This document shows, piece by piece, positions 1-8,575 of a stretch of 64,000 nt of DNA. A program made the position numbers and the translations under genes. Numbering within the stretch: the stretch's first letter is position 1; each line of letters begins with the position of its first letter. Source of the DNA: Halomonas salinarum (GTDB taxonomy: Bacteria > Pseudomonadota > Gammaproteobacteria > Pseudomonadales > Halomonadaceae). A model generated the notes under the pieces. That model searched no databases. It was not told the DNA's origin and saw only the letters and a program-made list of their open reading frames with translations. Location of the stretch: positions 124,001 to 188,000 of the forward strand of contig NZ_WWNB01000001.1 in the NCBI RefSeq assembly GCF_012062845.1. The letters run 5' to 3'.

Positions 1-276
1 GTCGGACTGGGCAACACCCATGTCGAGCGCGCCGGACTTGATGCCGTTGATGTTAGCGACGGAACCGCCGGTCGACGGTGCGTTGCACTTGATATCAGAG
101 TCTTCAAGACGGTTCACGAGACGACAGATCGACTGACCGACCACATAGTAGACGCCGGTCTGACCGCCGGTACCGATGGTGATGAAGCGCTCCTGAGCCA
201 CGACCGGCGAGGAGAACATGGCAGCACCCGTCAGCAGGCCCGTTACGGCTGCAGCAGTGATTGCATGGCGTTTCAT
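1..276 (-). CDS. TAXI-family TRAP transporter receptor, N-terminal part (cut by window edge)
   Basis: Reading leftwards from the ATG at 276, the first 92 codons are visible and the gene runs off the window. The N-terminus is a signal peptide (basic MKRH, hydrophobic stretch, AQ cleavage region near residue 28). It is followed by a [10 protein letters not shown] motif at about residues 34-43 and then APSTGGS, both typical of TAXI (TRAP-associated extracytoplasmic immunogenic) solute receptors. Such receptors capture small organic acids or amino acids in the periplasm and hand them to a fused DctQM-type permease, which would lie outside the window to the left. The ligand cannot be predicted. 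This is a different TRAP class from the DctP-type receptor at 4639-5646. Confidence 0.85.
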   Translation of the reverse strand, partial: MKRHAITAAAVTGLLTGAAMFSSPVVAQERFITIGTGGQTGVYYVVGQSICRLVNRLEDSDIKCNAPSTGGSVANINGIKSGALDMGVAQSD

Positions 277-663
277 TCAGACACCTCTTGATAGTGTTGA
301 TGTTGGATGGCTATGCCACCTCTGCGACATCTTCGCTCAGCCCTTTCGTCGGCGGGCATACCCGAATGGCGATATCTTTCTGCTTTTTGGCGATCATCGC
401 ATTCGTTGTATCAGTTATAGCTTGCCTGCGCGGGTCTGGCGACGTTGCGCTTTCAGCGTTTCCTGCCAATGATGCTTACAAGCAAATGAGTATGCACTAC
501 TTTAGATCATAGCGACCATACGATTCAGGTGTTTACACTAACTAGCCTAGTCATCCTTCGCGTTGAATCATGTAAAATCATGTCAACTCTCTTCGCGATA
601 GTCGGATAGACCTGGATATTGCCGTTAGGCTTGATAGCACCCAAGAGGATTAAGGAGGACAGC
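277..663. other. Intergenic region between divergent TAXI receptor and macro-domain genes
   Basis: No convincing gene is seen; short open frames here lack a ribosome site and family resemblance. It must carry the promoters of both divergent genes. The only structure noticed is at 562-587: arms GTTGA and TCAAC enclose two direct copies of ATCATG, a possible weak operator. The sequence is AT-richer than its surroundings, as expected of a promoter region. Confidence 0.4.
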
Positions 664-1200
664 ATGACACCCACCGTCGAGATTGAATGCCGTCAGGGTG
701 ACATCGCCAACCAGCCCGACATGGACGCGGTGGTTAATGCCGCCAATGCACAGCTCATGTCGGGTGGCGGCGTCGCCGGCGCTCTGCATCGAGCCGCTGG
801 CCCGGGCCTCGCCCATGAGTGTCAACCAGAGGCACCGATCCGGCCCGGTCAGGCGGTAATCACCGGTGCCCATGACTTGCCCAACCGCCATGTCATTCAT
901 TGCCTGGGGCCCGTCTATGGTCGTGATGAGCCCTCGGACGCCCTGTTGGCGTCCTGCTACCGGGAGGCCATCAGACTGGCCGAGGAACAGGAACTGGCCT
1001 CGATCGCCTTCCCTGCCCTATCCACTGGCGCTTTCGGCTATCCCATGAACGAAGCGACCCGGGTGGCGCTGACCACGGTCTTGAAGGAGACCCAGCACTG
1101 CGATCACCTTCGACAGGTGCGTTTCATCCTGCACGATGGCGAAAGCCTGGCGCTCTATCAGCAAACGCTGTCGATGCTTAAGGATGCCGAATCGTCCTGA
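664..1200 (+). CDS. Macro-domain protein (probable O-acetyl-ADP-ribose deacetylase)
   Basis: A 178-residue single macro domain of the YmdB/MacroD type. Such enzymes bind ADP-ribose and hydrolyse O-acetyl-ADP-ribose or remove mono-ADP-ribose from proteins. Visible motifs are VVNAANAQLMSGGGVAGALH near residues 20-43 (NAAN plus the glycine loop around the distal ribose) and STGAFGYP near residues 117-124 (phosphate-binding loop). The start at 664 is chosen because a clear AAGGAGG lies at 652-658; an in-frame ATG at 619 has no ribosome site. A histone-deacetylase-like gene follows on the same strand after about 70 bases. Both classes of enzyme act on acetyl or ADP-ribosyl modifications, so co-transcription is plausible but not shown. 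Confidence 0.9.
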   Translation: MTPTVEIECRQGDIANQPDMDAVVNAANAQLMSGGGVAGALHRAAGPGLAHECQPEAPIRPGQAVITGAHDLPNRHVIHCLGPVYGRDEPSDALLASCYREAIRLAEEQELASIAFPALSTGAFGYPMNEATRVALTTVLKETQHCDHLRQVRFILHDGESLALYQQTLSMLKDAESS

Positions 1201-1271
1201 GTGGCCTCGTCCCGGGGTGATGGGTAGAGTGGTAGCGACCTCGAACTAGCCACATCATCCTGACACCCGCC

Positions 1272-2171
1272 ATGCTGCCACTGATTCACCACCCGGGTTA
1301 CACCATCGAGATGCCACCACGGCATCCCTTCCCGATGGCTAAATTCCGGGTGCTGCGCGAGACATTAGCCGCCGAGAAGCTCGAGCATCTTGCCGAGTGG
1401 ATCACCCCACAGCCAGCAAGCGAAGCCAGCCTGGCCCGCGTGCATACGGCCGACTATCTGCACGCCTTCCTTGGCGGCACCCTGAGTGAGTCGGCCCAAC
1501 GTCGCAGCGGTTTTCGCTGGTCCGAGTCACTTGTCGTCCGCACGCTGCTTGAAGTGGGCGGCACCCAGGCAAGCGTCGAAGCGGCCCTTGATACCGGCCT
1601 TGCCTGCAACACCGCTGGCGGTACCCACCATGCCCATGCCGATGCCGCCAGCGGCTACTGCCTGATCAATGATCTTGCGGTCGCCGCGGCCCATGCCTTG
1701 GAGCGGAGATGGGTGAAGCGCATCCTGATCGTCGACCTGGACGTTCACCAGGGCGACGGGACCGCACGGCTTTTCCGCAACGATCACCGTGTCTTCACCT
1801 TCTCGATGCATGGGGCAGAGAACTTTCCGGCCCGCAAGCAGCATAGCGACCTGGACATCGCCCTGCCTCGTGGCACAGGTAATCTAGACTACCTGGCACG
1901 CTTGAGGGCGAGTCTGCCCCCATTACTCGTCCAGTTCGCCCCGGAGCTGGTGATATATGATGCTGGTGTCGACGTGCATGCCGATGACCGCCTCGGTCAC
2001 CTGGCATTGTGCGATGACGGGCTGTTCGCTCGAGACCATTACGTGTTGGAGACCTGTCGAGACGCACAGATCCCGATAGCAGCGGTCATCGGCGGCGGCT
2101 ATGATCGCGACCTAAAGGCGCTGGCCAATCGCCACGCTCAGCTACATCGCGCCGCCAGCACTCTGCTTTGA
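1272..2171 (+). CDS. Histone deacetylase family protein (zinc amidohydrolase)
   Basis: A 299-residue arginase/deacetylase-fold enzyme, length typical of bacterial class II/IV HDAC-like proteins and AcuC relatives, which remove acetyl groups from lysines or small acylated amines. The active-site signature is complete: GGTHHAH (tandem His about 119-120), DLDVHQGDGTA (zinc-ligand Asp/His about 157-159), and YDAGVDVHADDRLG (third zinc-ligand Asp about 234), plus the glycine-rich GGGYD near the C-terminus with its Tyr. ATG at 1272 begins directly with the conserved HHPGY region. Substrate cannot be deduced; class IV-like bacterial enzymes have been linked to protein or polyamine deacetylation. It follows the macro-domain gene and converges with the DUF4124 gene. 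Confidence 0.9.
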   Translation: MLPLIHHPGYTIEMPPRHPFPMAKFRVLRETLAAEKLEHLAEWITPQPASEASLARVHTADYLHAFLGGTLSESAQRRSGFRWSESLVVRTLLEVGGTQASVEAALDTGLACNTAGGTHHAHADAASGYCLINDLAVAAAHALERRWVKRILIVDLDVHQGDGTARLFRNDHRVFTFSMHGAENFPARKQHSDLDIALPRGTGNLDYLARLRASLPPLLVQFAPELVIYDAGVDVHADDRLGHLALCDDGLFARDHYVLETCRDAQIPIAAVIGGGYDRDLKALANRHAQLHRAASTLL

Positions 2172-2235
2172 ATCGACGTTGCCTATGTTCAAGCGATCCG
2201 CTCAGGCGTCACAGAAAAAGACATCATGATGGTGG

Positions 2236-2691
2236 TCAGGGCCCCACCAGGGAGTCGCGGCACTCACGTCGATGCGCGGCAGACATCTGGCGTCGACGCG
2301 CCCGCAGCCGATTGCCGCGAGGTTCCTGGTAGCCGGCGCGCAGCTCGCGCTGAACGGCCTCGAGACGGCGTTCGAGGCTATCGCAGCGAGCGTCCTGCCC
2401 ACTTGCCGAGCGTTGCGATCGTTGGGCGGATGACCTGGGTGATGGCGGCTGATAGGGTGAGTCTTCGGGAGGACGCATGGTGTTGAGATCCGGCAGATCA
2501 TCAAGCGCACGGCGCTCGGCCCCACCGACGGGGGCATGGTCGGCGAAGTGCCATTGGCCCTGGTCATCCTGCCAGGAATAGACCTGCGCCTGAGCGACCA
2601 TCGCCCACACTGTCAACACAAGGCAAAGCCCTAGCCGACTCAGGCGCAGGCATGTCATTGCCTCATAACGCACTCGCGTCACTGCTTTCAT
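2236..2691 (-). CDS. DUF4124 domain periplasmic protein
   Basis: A 151-residue exported protein. A signal peptide with hydrophobic core near residues 15-35 ends at AQA. It is followed by the DUF4124 hallmark VYSWQDDQGQWHFAD, the short aromatic-rich motif of this widespread gammaproteobacterial family of unknown function. The remainder is rich in Ser, Gln and Arg with a pair of Cys residues, probably disordered or helical. ATG at 2691 is preferred because GGAGG lies 8 bases upstream; a GTG at 2700 overlaps that site. It sits downstream of the TRAP operon on the same strand, separated by a terminator-like hairpin, so it is probably transcribed separately. Confidence 0.75.
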   Translation of the reverse strand: MKAVTRVRYEAMTCLRLSRLGLCLVLTVWAMVAQAQVYSWQDDQGQWHFADHAPVGGAERRALDDLPDLNTMRPPEDSPYQPPSPRSSAQRSQRSASGQDARCDSLERRLEAVQRELRAGYQEPRGNRLRARRRQMSAAHRRECRDSLVGP

Positions 2692-2741
2692 AGGTTCCAC
2701 CTCCCTGTGGTTCCTGTCTTGCTGCTTTCACTGCAAAAGTG

Positions 2742-2765
2742 GGCTCCCCTCTTCCGTGGGGAGCC
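2742..2765 (-). terminator. Hairpin after the TRAP operon
   Basis: Arms GGCTCCCC (2742-2749) and GGGGAGCC (2758-2765) pair perfectly over 8 bases with an 8-base loop. On the minus strand the stem is followed by a T-rich stretch. It lies 14 bases beyond the dctM stop codon, the expected place for the operon terminator. Confidence 0.6.
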
Positions 2766-2779
2766 TTCTCGGCATCTGG

Positions 2780-4075
2780 CTAGACGTTATAGCCCAGAAC
2801 CCCCGGCAGCCATAGGGCGATGGCCGGAAATATCGCGACCAGCGCAAGTGCCGCGCCCATGGCCACGACGAACACCAGCGCCCAGCCCACGGTCTGCTCG
2901 AGACGAACCTTTGCCACCTCCGTGGTAACCATCAGGTTCACCGCGACGGGTGGCGTGAACTGACCGATGGCGATATTCATCGCCAACAGAATACCGAACC
3001 ACACCGGGTGCCAGCCGAAATGCTCCATTACCGGGATCAGGATCGGCATCATGATCAGATAGATCGAGATCGCATCCAGCACCATGCCGGCGAGCAACAC
3101 CGCCAGCATGATCAGTACCAGCAGCCAGACGCCGTTGTCGGAAAGACCAATGATCCACTCGGCCAGGTGCCGGAAGGTACCGAGCATGGTGCCGGCCCAG
3201 GCGAAAATGCCTGCAAGCGCAATGATCAACATCACCACTCCGGTGATGACCGCAGCCTCGCCGAACAGCCGCCACAACTCACGCCAGTCAAGCTCACGGG
3301 TCAGGAAGACGCCCACGATCACACCGTAGGTGACCGCCGCCACCGCCGCCTCGGTGGGCGTAAAGAGGCCCGAGCGCAGCCCTCCAAGGATCAGCACCGG
3401 CGCGAACAGCGCCGGTAGTGCCTGGCGGAAGCTCTCGCCCAGTGCCGGTCGCACCACGTTCTCCGGCGCCTCCCAGCGATAGCGCCGCGACAGCCACCAG
3501 GCCGGCACCAGCAGGGCCGCGCCAGCCAGCATGCCCGGGAAGAGCCCGGCCGCGAACAGCGCCCGCAGATCAACGCCGGGCACCACGATCGAATACAGGA
3601 TCAGCGCCACCGAGGGCGGAATCAGGATCGCCGTTGAGGCGGATGCCGCAATCAGTGTTGCCGAGAAGGGCTTGGGGTAACCCGCCCGGGTCATGCTCGG
3701 CAGCATCACCATGGCCACGGCCGCCGCATCGGCAGGTCCCGAGCCACTCATGCCGCCCATGATCATGCACACCAGCACCGCCACCAGAGCGAGTCCCCCA
3801 TGGCGCGGGCCTATCAATGCCTGGGCGAAACGCACCAAACGGGCGGCCACCCCCGCACGCTCAAAGATCAGACCCGTGAGGATAAACAGCGGTATGGCGA
3901 TCAAGGGGTATTTGGCGACGCTGTTGTAGGTGTTGGTGCCAAGCGTCGCCAGCATCGTCGCCGGCAGCCCCAGCACGATACCCAGCGCCCCGGAGAGACC
4001 GAGCGAAAAAGCCACCGGCACGCCGGCGATCAGGAGACCGACGAAGGCCAGGATCATCCATACATCAGGACTCAT
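2780..4075 (-). CDS. dctM: TRAP transporter large permease subunit (DctM family)
   Basis: A 431-residue inner-membrane protein with about 12-13 hydrophobic segments, the normal size of DctM. This subunit forms the sodium-coupled translocation channel of TRAP systems. Recognisable features are the N-terminal hydrophobic hairpin, the GSGPADAAAVAMVMLPSM region near residue 110, and conserved segments such as PPSVALILYSI and FTPTEAAVAAVTYG. ATG at 4075 has GGAGG about 8 bases upstream and overlaps the end of the DctQ gene by 11 bases, so the two are translationally coupled. With the receptor at 4639-5646 it makes a complete three-gene TRAP operon. Confidence 0.95.
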   Translation of the reverse strand: MSPDVWMILAFVGLLIAGVPVAFSLGLSGALGIVLGLPATMLATLGTNTYNSVAKYPLIAIPLFILTGLIFERAGVAARLVRFAQALIGPRHGGLALVAVLVCMIMGGMSGSGPADAAAVAMVMLPSMTRAGYPKPFSATLIAASASTAILIPPSVALILYSIVVPGVDLRALFAAGLFPGMLAGAALLVPAWWLSRRYRWEAPENVVRPALGESFRQALPALFAPVLILGGLRSGLFTPTEAAVAAVTYGVIVGVFLTRELDWRELWRLFGEAAVITGVVMLIIALAGIFAWAGTMLGTFRHLAEWIIGLSDNGVWLLVLIMLAVLLAGMVLDAISIYLIMMPILIPVMEHFGWHPVWFGILLAMNIAIGQFTPPVAVNLMVTTEVAKVRLEQTVGWALVFVVAMGAALALVAIFPAIALWLPGVLGYNV

Positions 4076-4544
4076 CTTGGATGCCTCCGCGTAAGCGATC
4101 CAGGCACTGCTGACTGAGGCGTAACAGCATCAACGCGGCAAGCACCGGCAACCAGATGATGTACCACCATTGCGGCAGGCCAAGCCCCGGTGACAGCGAT
4201 TGCCAGTGGTATTCCTCCCAGGCAAGCTTGCCACCGAACCACACGATCAGCCCAAGCACCGTGGCGCCACATAGCCACTGAAAGACGATCAGTGCCTTGC
4301 GCGGCCCCGCCGGCAGGGCACACTCGAGCAGGCTGATACGGATATGACCGTTGCGCCGCAGCGCCACCGAGGCACCGGCAAAGGTCAGCACCACCAACAA
4401 GAACACCGAGAACTCCTCGGTAAAGGCGAAGGAGGCATCGGTCACGTAGCGCACCACGACATTGGCCAGGCTGATCAGCGCGATGATCACCAGCGACAGC
4501 GTGGCCAGCACCCGTTCGGGCCGGGCATCAGGGAAATGTTTCAT
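4065..4544 (-). CDS. dctQ: TRAP transporter small permease subunit (DctQ family)
   Basis: A 159-residue membrane protein with four hydrophobic segments, the normal DctQ size and topology. The family motif ANVVVRYVTDASFAFTEEFSVFL (first loop and second helix) is clear, followed by RRNGHIRI, the typical charged loop before helix 3. The start at 4544 is chosen from GAGG about 7 bases upstream; an ATG at 4559 is possible, and a longer open frame to 4778 antisense-extends into the receptor gene and has no support. It lies between receptor and large permease in the usual P-Q-M order. Confidence 0.88.
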   Translation of the reverse strand: MKHFPDARPERVLATLSLVIIALISLANVVVRYVTDASFAFTEEFSVFLLVVLTFAGASVALRRNGHIRISLLECALPAGPRKALIVFQWLCGATVLGLIVWFGGKLAWEEYHWQSLSPGLGLPQWWYIIWLPVLAALMLLRLSQQCLDRLRGGIQDES

Positions 4545-4568
4545 GGAGACCTCGAGCATCAAAGCAAC

Positions 4569-4586
4569 GGCCCCCTCAAGGGGGCC
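4569..4586 (-). terminator. Intercistronic hairpin between dctP and dctQ
   Basis: GGCCCCC (4569-4575) and GGGGGCC (4580-4586) form a perfect 7-base-pair stem with a four-base loop. It lies between the receptor stop and the small-permease start. There is no T-run, so partial termination or mRNA 3'-end protection is more likely than full termination; this would let the receptor be made in excess over the membrane subunits. Confidence 0.5.
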
Positions 4587-4638
4587 GATCAATCGGACAC
4601 ACGCCTTTATCTCTTCACAACGGCAGGGAACCTGATCT

Positions 4639-5646
4639 TCAGTTGGCCGCCATGTCGTCGCGGGCAGCCTGTACCAGCTCCTCGCCGATCTGCTCATTCC
4701 AGGTCGCATAAACGCTCTGGGTCGCCTCGACGAAGGCCTCGTGCTGCGCGTCGGTGAGCTCCACGATCTCGACGCCACGTTCCTCGATCGCCGCCCGACG
4801 CTCGCTCTCTTCGTCGCGCGTCATGGCGATCTCCCACTCGCCGGCGTCAACGGCGGCCTCGCGCAGCAGGGCCTGATCCTCGGCGGAAAGCGAGCCCCAG
4901 ACCCGCTGATTGGCCGCGAACACCAGGGGGTCGTTCATGTAATTCCACAGCGTCAAGTTTGTCTGGCCGACCTGGTCGATGCGTGCCACGTCGAAGACCG
5001 AGAGCGGATTCTCCTGTCCGTCGACGGCGCCGGTGGTCAGTGCCGGCTTGGCATCCGCCCAGCTCATTTGCGTGGGGTTGGCGCCCAGTGCCTCGAAGGT
5101 ATCCTGAAACAGCGGCGAGCCCACCACACGAATCTTCAGGCCCTCGAGATCACTCGGCTCATCGATGAGGCCTTGTGAGTTGGAAAGCTGGCGAAAGCCG
5201 TTTTCGCCCCAGGCAAGCGGTATCACACCAGCCGATTCGATCGCCGCGAAGACCTGCTCGCCGGCTTCCCCACCGGTCACGGCATCGACCGCTGCGTTGT
5301 CGGGCATGAAGAACGGCAGCGAAAACAGGTTCAGCTCCGGTACCTGTGGCGACCAGTTGATGGTCGACCCCACCGCCAGGTCGATCAGCCCCGAGCGCAT
5401 GGCCGAGAACTCGCGGGTCTGATCGCCAGACACCAGTTGGGCATTGGGGTAGACGCGCAGTGTCAGGCGACCGTCAGAGCGCTCCTCGACGAGCTCGGCC
5501 CATTTCTCCGCCGCCTGGCCCCAGGGAAAAGCATCCGACAGCACGGTCGAAACCGACAGTTCCCGAGCCTGAGCAGACAGTGCCGTACACAGTAGCGCCG
5601 TACCGGCCAGGGCCGTGGTCAGGCGAGAAAAGCGAAACGTCATCAT
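4639..5646 (-). CDS. dctP: TRAP transporter solute receptor (DctP family)
   Basis: A 335-residue periplasmic receptor, typical DctP length. A Sec signal peptide covers residues 1-27 (cleavage after SAQA). The mature part shows the DctP pattern: LSDAFPWGQAAEKWAELVEERSDGRL, then YPNAQL, then LEGLKIRVVGSPLF with the conserved Arg that clamps a substrate carboxylate, and LTTGAVDGQENP. The ligand is therefore probably an organic acid, not further defined. The start at 5646 has AAGGA about 7 bases upstream; the second Met at 5643 is an alternative. First gene of the operon with dctQ and dctM. Confidence 0.93.
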   Translation of the reverse strand: MMTFRFSRLTTALAGTALLCTALSAQARELSVSTVLSDAFPWGQAAEKWAELVEERSDGRLTLRVYPNAQLVSGDQTREFSAMRSGLIDLAVGSTINWSPQVPELNLFSLPFFMPDNAAVDAVTGGEAGEQVFAAIESAGVIPLAWGENGFRQLSNSQGLIDEPSDLEGLKIRVVGSPLFQDTFEALGANPTQMSWADAKPALTTGAVDGQENPLSVFDVARIDQVGQTNLTLWNYMNDPLVFAANQRVWGSLSAEDQALLREAAVDAGEWEIAMTRDEESERRAAIEERGVEIVELTDAQHEAFVEATQSVYATWNEQIGEELVQAARDDMAAN

Positions 5647-5949
5647 GTCGTGTCCTTATTGAGGCACCATGACACCCGATGGCCAAGCCTGAGGTGCGGG
5701 CCTTCATTATTGGTATGGATTCATTAGCGAGTCCACTTGCAGTGTAAATAGAAGCCGAACGAAATGATGCCAAACCAAGGTATGAGGCAATCCTTCAAGG
5801 TGTCTCACCTGCTGGTCGCCTTTTTGGCGGACGCTGAACGCCCTCTCATCCATGCCTCGTCTTTTCCACACATACCACCTCGGGCAAACGCAGGCCGTAA
5901 ACTGCTATGCTGCTAACTTTTGTCCGCCGACCACTCTTAAGGATGAGCC
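5647..5949. other. Intergenic region between divergent TRAP operon and EamA gene
   Basis: About 300 bases with no supported gene. It must hold the TRAP promoter (minus) and the EamA promoter (plus). I see no strong palindrome or consensus promoter. Confidence 0.35.
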
Positions 5950-6810
5950 GTGCCACTCCGCGACCTGCTACTGGGCCTCTTCGTCATTGCCATCTGGGCG
6001 CTGAACATCATCGTCATCAAGCTTGGTGTGGCCGACCTGCCGCCCCTGCTGCTGACGACCCTACGCTTCGCGCTGGTGGCCGTGCTGCTGGTACCCTTTC
6101 ATCCTGTGCCGCGCCACCAGATCCCTTTCTTGATGCTACTGTCACTGACCTTTGGCAGCCTGCACTTCGCCCTGCTGTTCATCGGCCTGGGTCAGGCCGA
6201 GGCCGGCACCGGTGCGCTGCTGGTGCAGATGGGTACGCCTTTCGCCACGCTGCTGGCGGTGATCTTCCTGCGCGAGCATCTGGACGCGCGCCGGCTGGGC
6301 GGCCTGTTGCTGTCCTTCGCAGGCGTCGTGGTACTGGCCGGCGGCCCTACCCTGCCCTCGCCGCTGCCGCTGGCTCTCTTGCTGCTCAGCGCCCTGGGCT
6401 GGGCGATCTCGCAGCTGTTGATCAAGCGCGGGCCCAAGATTCCACCACTGGCCCTGGCGGGCTGGATAGCCCTGTTCGCGGTTCCCCAGGTGGCACTTGG
6501 TTCCTGGTGGTTCGAGACCGGCCACCTCGACGCCCTGCGCAACGCCGGCTGGGCCGGCTGGGGAGCGGTGGGCTATACCGCGGTGATGTCATCCATCGTC
6601 GCCTACGGTATCTGGTACGGGCTGCTGCGACGCCACCCGGTGAGTCGTGTCACTCCGCTGACGCTGTTGATGCCGGTGGGGGCGGTACTGCTGGGCGCCT
6701 GGCTGCTCGGCGATAGCCTGGGCATCAACAAGCTAGCCGGCGGCGGTCTGGTGCTTGCCGGGCTGGCGTTGATCATCCTCCAGCCGGCACGCCGAAAAGC
6801 CACCTCTTGA
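5950..6810 (+). CDS. EamA family transporter (DMT superfamily)
   Basis: A 286-residue inner-membrane protein with ten predicted helices made of two EamA repeats (about residues 5-130 and 140-280), the standard RhaT/PecM-like size. Conserved segments include IWALNIIVIKLGV in helix 1, LLVQMGTPFATLLAVIFLREHLDARRLGG at the end of the first repeat and PVGAVLLGAWLLGDSLG in the second. Family members mostly export amino acids or other metabolites. The start is a GTG at 5950 preceded by AAGGATGAG; an overlapping plus-strand frame starting at 5907 is a shadow. The substrate is unknown. Confidence 0.88.
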   Translation: MPLRDLLLGLFVIAIWALNIIVIKLGVADLPPLLLTTLRFALVAVLLVPFHPVPRHQIPFLMLLSLTFGSLHFALLFIGLGQAEAGTGALLVQMGTPFATLLAVIFLREHLDARRLGGLLLSFAGVVVLAGGPTLPSPLPLALLLLSALGWAISQLLIKRGPKIPPLALAGWIALFAVPQVALGSWWFETGHLDALRNAGWAGWGAVGYTAVMSSIVAYGIWYGLLRRHPVSRVTPLTLLMPVGAVLLGAWLLGDSLGINKLAGGGLVLAGLALIILQPARRKATS

Positions 6811-6813
6811 GCG

Positions 6814-7401
6814 TCAGGGGCGGCACTGCTCATGCAAATGCTCGTCCGCCAGGTGCTTTGCCTGAGCGGGCAGGCTGACACAGTCTCCGACCTTGATGCC
6901 ACGCTCGGCAAAGTAGCCGGCATTGACCTCCAGTGCCGCCAGATATGTCACACCGGCGCGATAGGCACGGCACTCTCCCGGCGCCTCAGAATTGCAGGGG
7001 GGCATCTGGCGGATGGCGGCGATACGCCCTTGGCTATCGATGAAGGCGATATCCAGGGGAATCAGGGTGCGATACATCCAGAAGCCGCTGTCCGGCGACT
7101 GGGGGCGAGAATAGAGAAACAGCATGCCGGCCCCTGGCGCCAAGTGTTCGCGTCCCATCAAGCCATTGGCCCGCTGCTGCGGGCTTTCCGCCAGTTCCAC
7201 CTTGAGGCGCGACGGCCCATGAGCGCCGTGAATGGCCAGAGTCGTCGTCTCATAGTGGATTTCCTCGGCAAGCGCCACGCCCCCTGACCAGCCGGTCAGC
7301 GGCAGCAACGCACTCACGCCAAGGACGCCGCCGGCGGCGGCCGCCCCTGTCAGGAAACGACGACGGCTCATACCGATGGCAGTGGTGATGGTCTCGTTCA
7401 T
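6814..7401 (-). CDS. DUF192 family protein with Tat signal
   Basis: A 195-residue protein. Residues 11-17 (MSRRRFL), followed by an Ala/Gly-rich hydrophobic stretch, form a twin-arginine signal, so the protein is predicted to be exported folded; most DUF192 proteins use Sec signals or lipoboxes. The DUF192 core starts near residue 60: VELAESPQQRANGLMGRE, then MLFLY, FWMYRTLIPLDIAFID and the C-terminal ALEVNAGYFAERGIKVGD, all diagnostic. Function of the family is unknown. It converges with the EamA gene (4-base gap) and lies just after modC on the same strand, separated by only 16 bases upstream, so it may be read with the molybdate operon. Confidence 0.85.
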   Translation of the reverse strand: MNETITTAIGMSRRRFLTGAAAAGGVLGVSALLPLTGWSGGVALAEEIHYETTTLAIHGAHGPSRLKVELAESPQQRANGLMGREHLAPGAGMLFLYSRPQSPDSGFWMYRTLIPLDIAFIDSQGRIAAIRQMPPCNSEAPGECRAYRAGVTYLAALEVNAGYFAERGIKVGDCVSLPAQAKHLADEHLHEQCRP

Positions 7402-7417
7402 GCGTGGCTCTCTCGAA

Positions 7418-8575
7418 TCATGATGATGCTCCTTGCATCAGGTGGATACCGCTCGCTAGCAGCGAAACCTGCACGATTTCGCCTCTCGCCAGCCCATTGC
7501 GACGGGCGGCATGAGTGGTGATATCAAAACGCAGCGTCTCTACATCATGCCCGAAGGCCAGGGTGATTTGCGTCACTCCCCCCAGCATCACCATTTCCTG
7601 CACGCGGCCTGCTACCGGGTTTTCTCGCTCGCCCCGTGATGGTCGGCCACGCCGATGCATCACCACATCCGAGGGAGGCAGGTACCAGCGCAGGGTCTGG
7701 CCGAGCGTTGCCTCCTCGAGGCCTTGATCGACTTCCAGCCAGTAGGAGCCCCAGGCCAGCCGACGGACACCGTTAACCTCGACCACCTCGCCACTGAAGA
7801 TGTTGTGGCGATCCAGCAGCCGGGCGACCTGCGGCGAGGCGGGGGCCCGAAACAGGGTTTCCGGCGGCCCGCTCTGCAGCGTCCTGCCCCCGTGCAGCAC
7901 GCACAGCCGGTCGGCCAGGGCGCTGGCCTCCTCGAGATCATGGGTGACCAGCACCATGGGAATGGTCAGGGTTTCACGCAACAGGGCCAGTTCGCGCTGC
8001 AGGCGTCGCCGAGTTACCTGATCCACCGCCGAGAAGGGTTCGTCGAGCAGCAACACTTGCGGCTTTCGGGCAAGGGCTCGGGCCACGGCCACCCGCTGGC
8101 GCTGGCCACCAGAAAGCTGGTGGGGAAAGCGGTCTTCGAGTCCCTCGAGGCGCACCCGGGTCAGCCAGGCGTGAGCCGTGGCTAACCGCGCGTCCCCAGA
8201 GCTCTCTTCCACCGCCAGCAGGACATTGTCACGGGCGCTCAAGTGAGGAAAGAGGGCATAGTCCTGAAAGACGAAGCCGATGCGTCGGGCCTGAACGCTG
8301 AGTGAATGCCCGCGCTCGGCATCGAACCAGGCCTCGCCACCGCAGTGAATATGGCCGCCATTTACCCGGGTCAGGCCGGCGATCGCCCGAAGCAGCGTGG
8401 TCTTGCCGCTGCCGGATGGCCCGACAAGTCCCAGAAGTTCACCCGGTGCGCAGCTAAAATCAGCCGCCAGCGGAATGGGGCCGGCCTGATGCAGCGAGAC
8501 ATTGAGCCCCTTGCAATGGCCCTCCTCGAGAACGGCTCCCCCGGCCTTCTGATCATCGTGTCCGCGCTCAGCCAT
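7418..8575 (-). CDS. modC: Molybdate ABC transporter ATP-binding protein
   Basis: A 385-residue ATPase that powers molybdate (possibly tungstate) import. Walker A GPSGSGKTTLL near residue 47, Q-loop FQDYALFPH, signature LSGGQRQRVAVARAL and Walker B VLLLDEPFSAVD are intact. A C-terminal extension of about 130 residues after the ATPase holds the TOBE/MOP-like molybdate-sensing region. ATG at 8575 is chosen because GGAGG lies just upstream and it overlaps the modB stop by 8 bases; an in-frame ATG at 8611 would lie inside modB. The N-terminal 25 residues before the ATPase core are longer than usual. Confidence 0.9.
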   Translation of the reverse strand: MAERGHDDQKAGGAVLEEGHCKGLNVSLHQAGPIPLAADFSCAPGELLGLVGPSGSGKTTLLRAIAGLTRVNGGHIHCGGEAWFDAERGHSLSVQARRIGFVFQDYALFPHLSARDNVLLAVEESSGDARLATAHAWLTRVRLEGLEDRFPHQLSGGQRQRVAVARALARKPQVLLLDEPFSAVDQVTRRRLQRELALLRETLTIPMVLVTHDLEEASALADRLCVLHGGRTLQSGPPETLFRAPASPQVARLLDRHNIFSGEVVEVNGVRRLAWGSYWLEVDQGLEEATLGQTLRWYLPPSDVVMHRRGRPSRGERENPVAGRVQEMVMLGGVTQITLAFGHDVETLRFDITTHAARRNGLARGEIVQVSLLASGIHLMQGASS

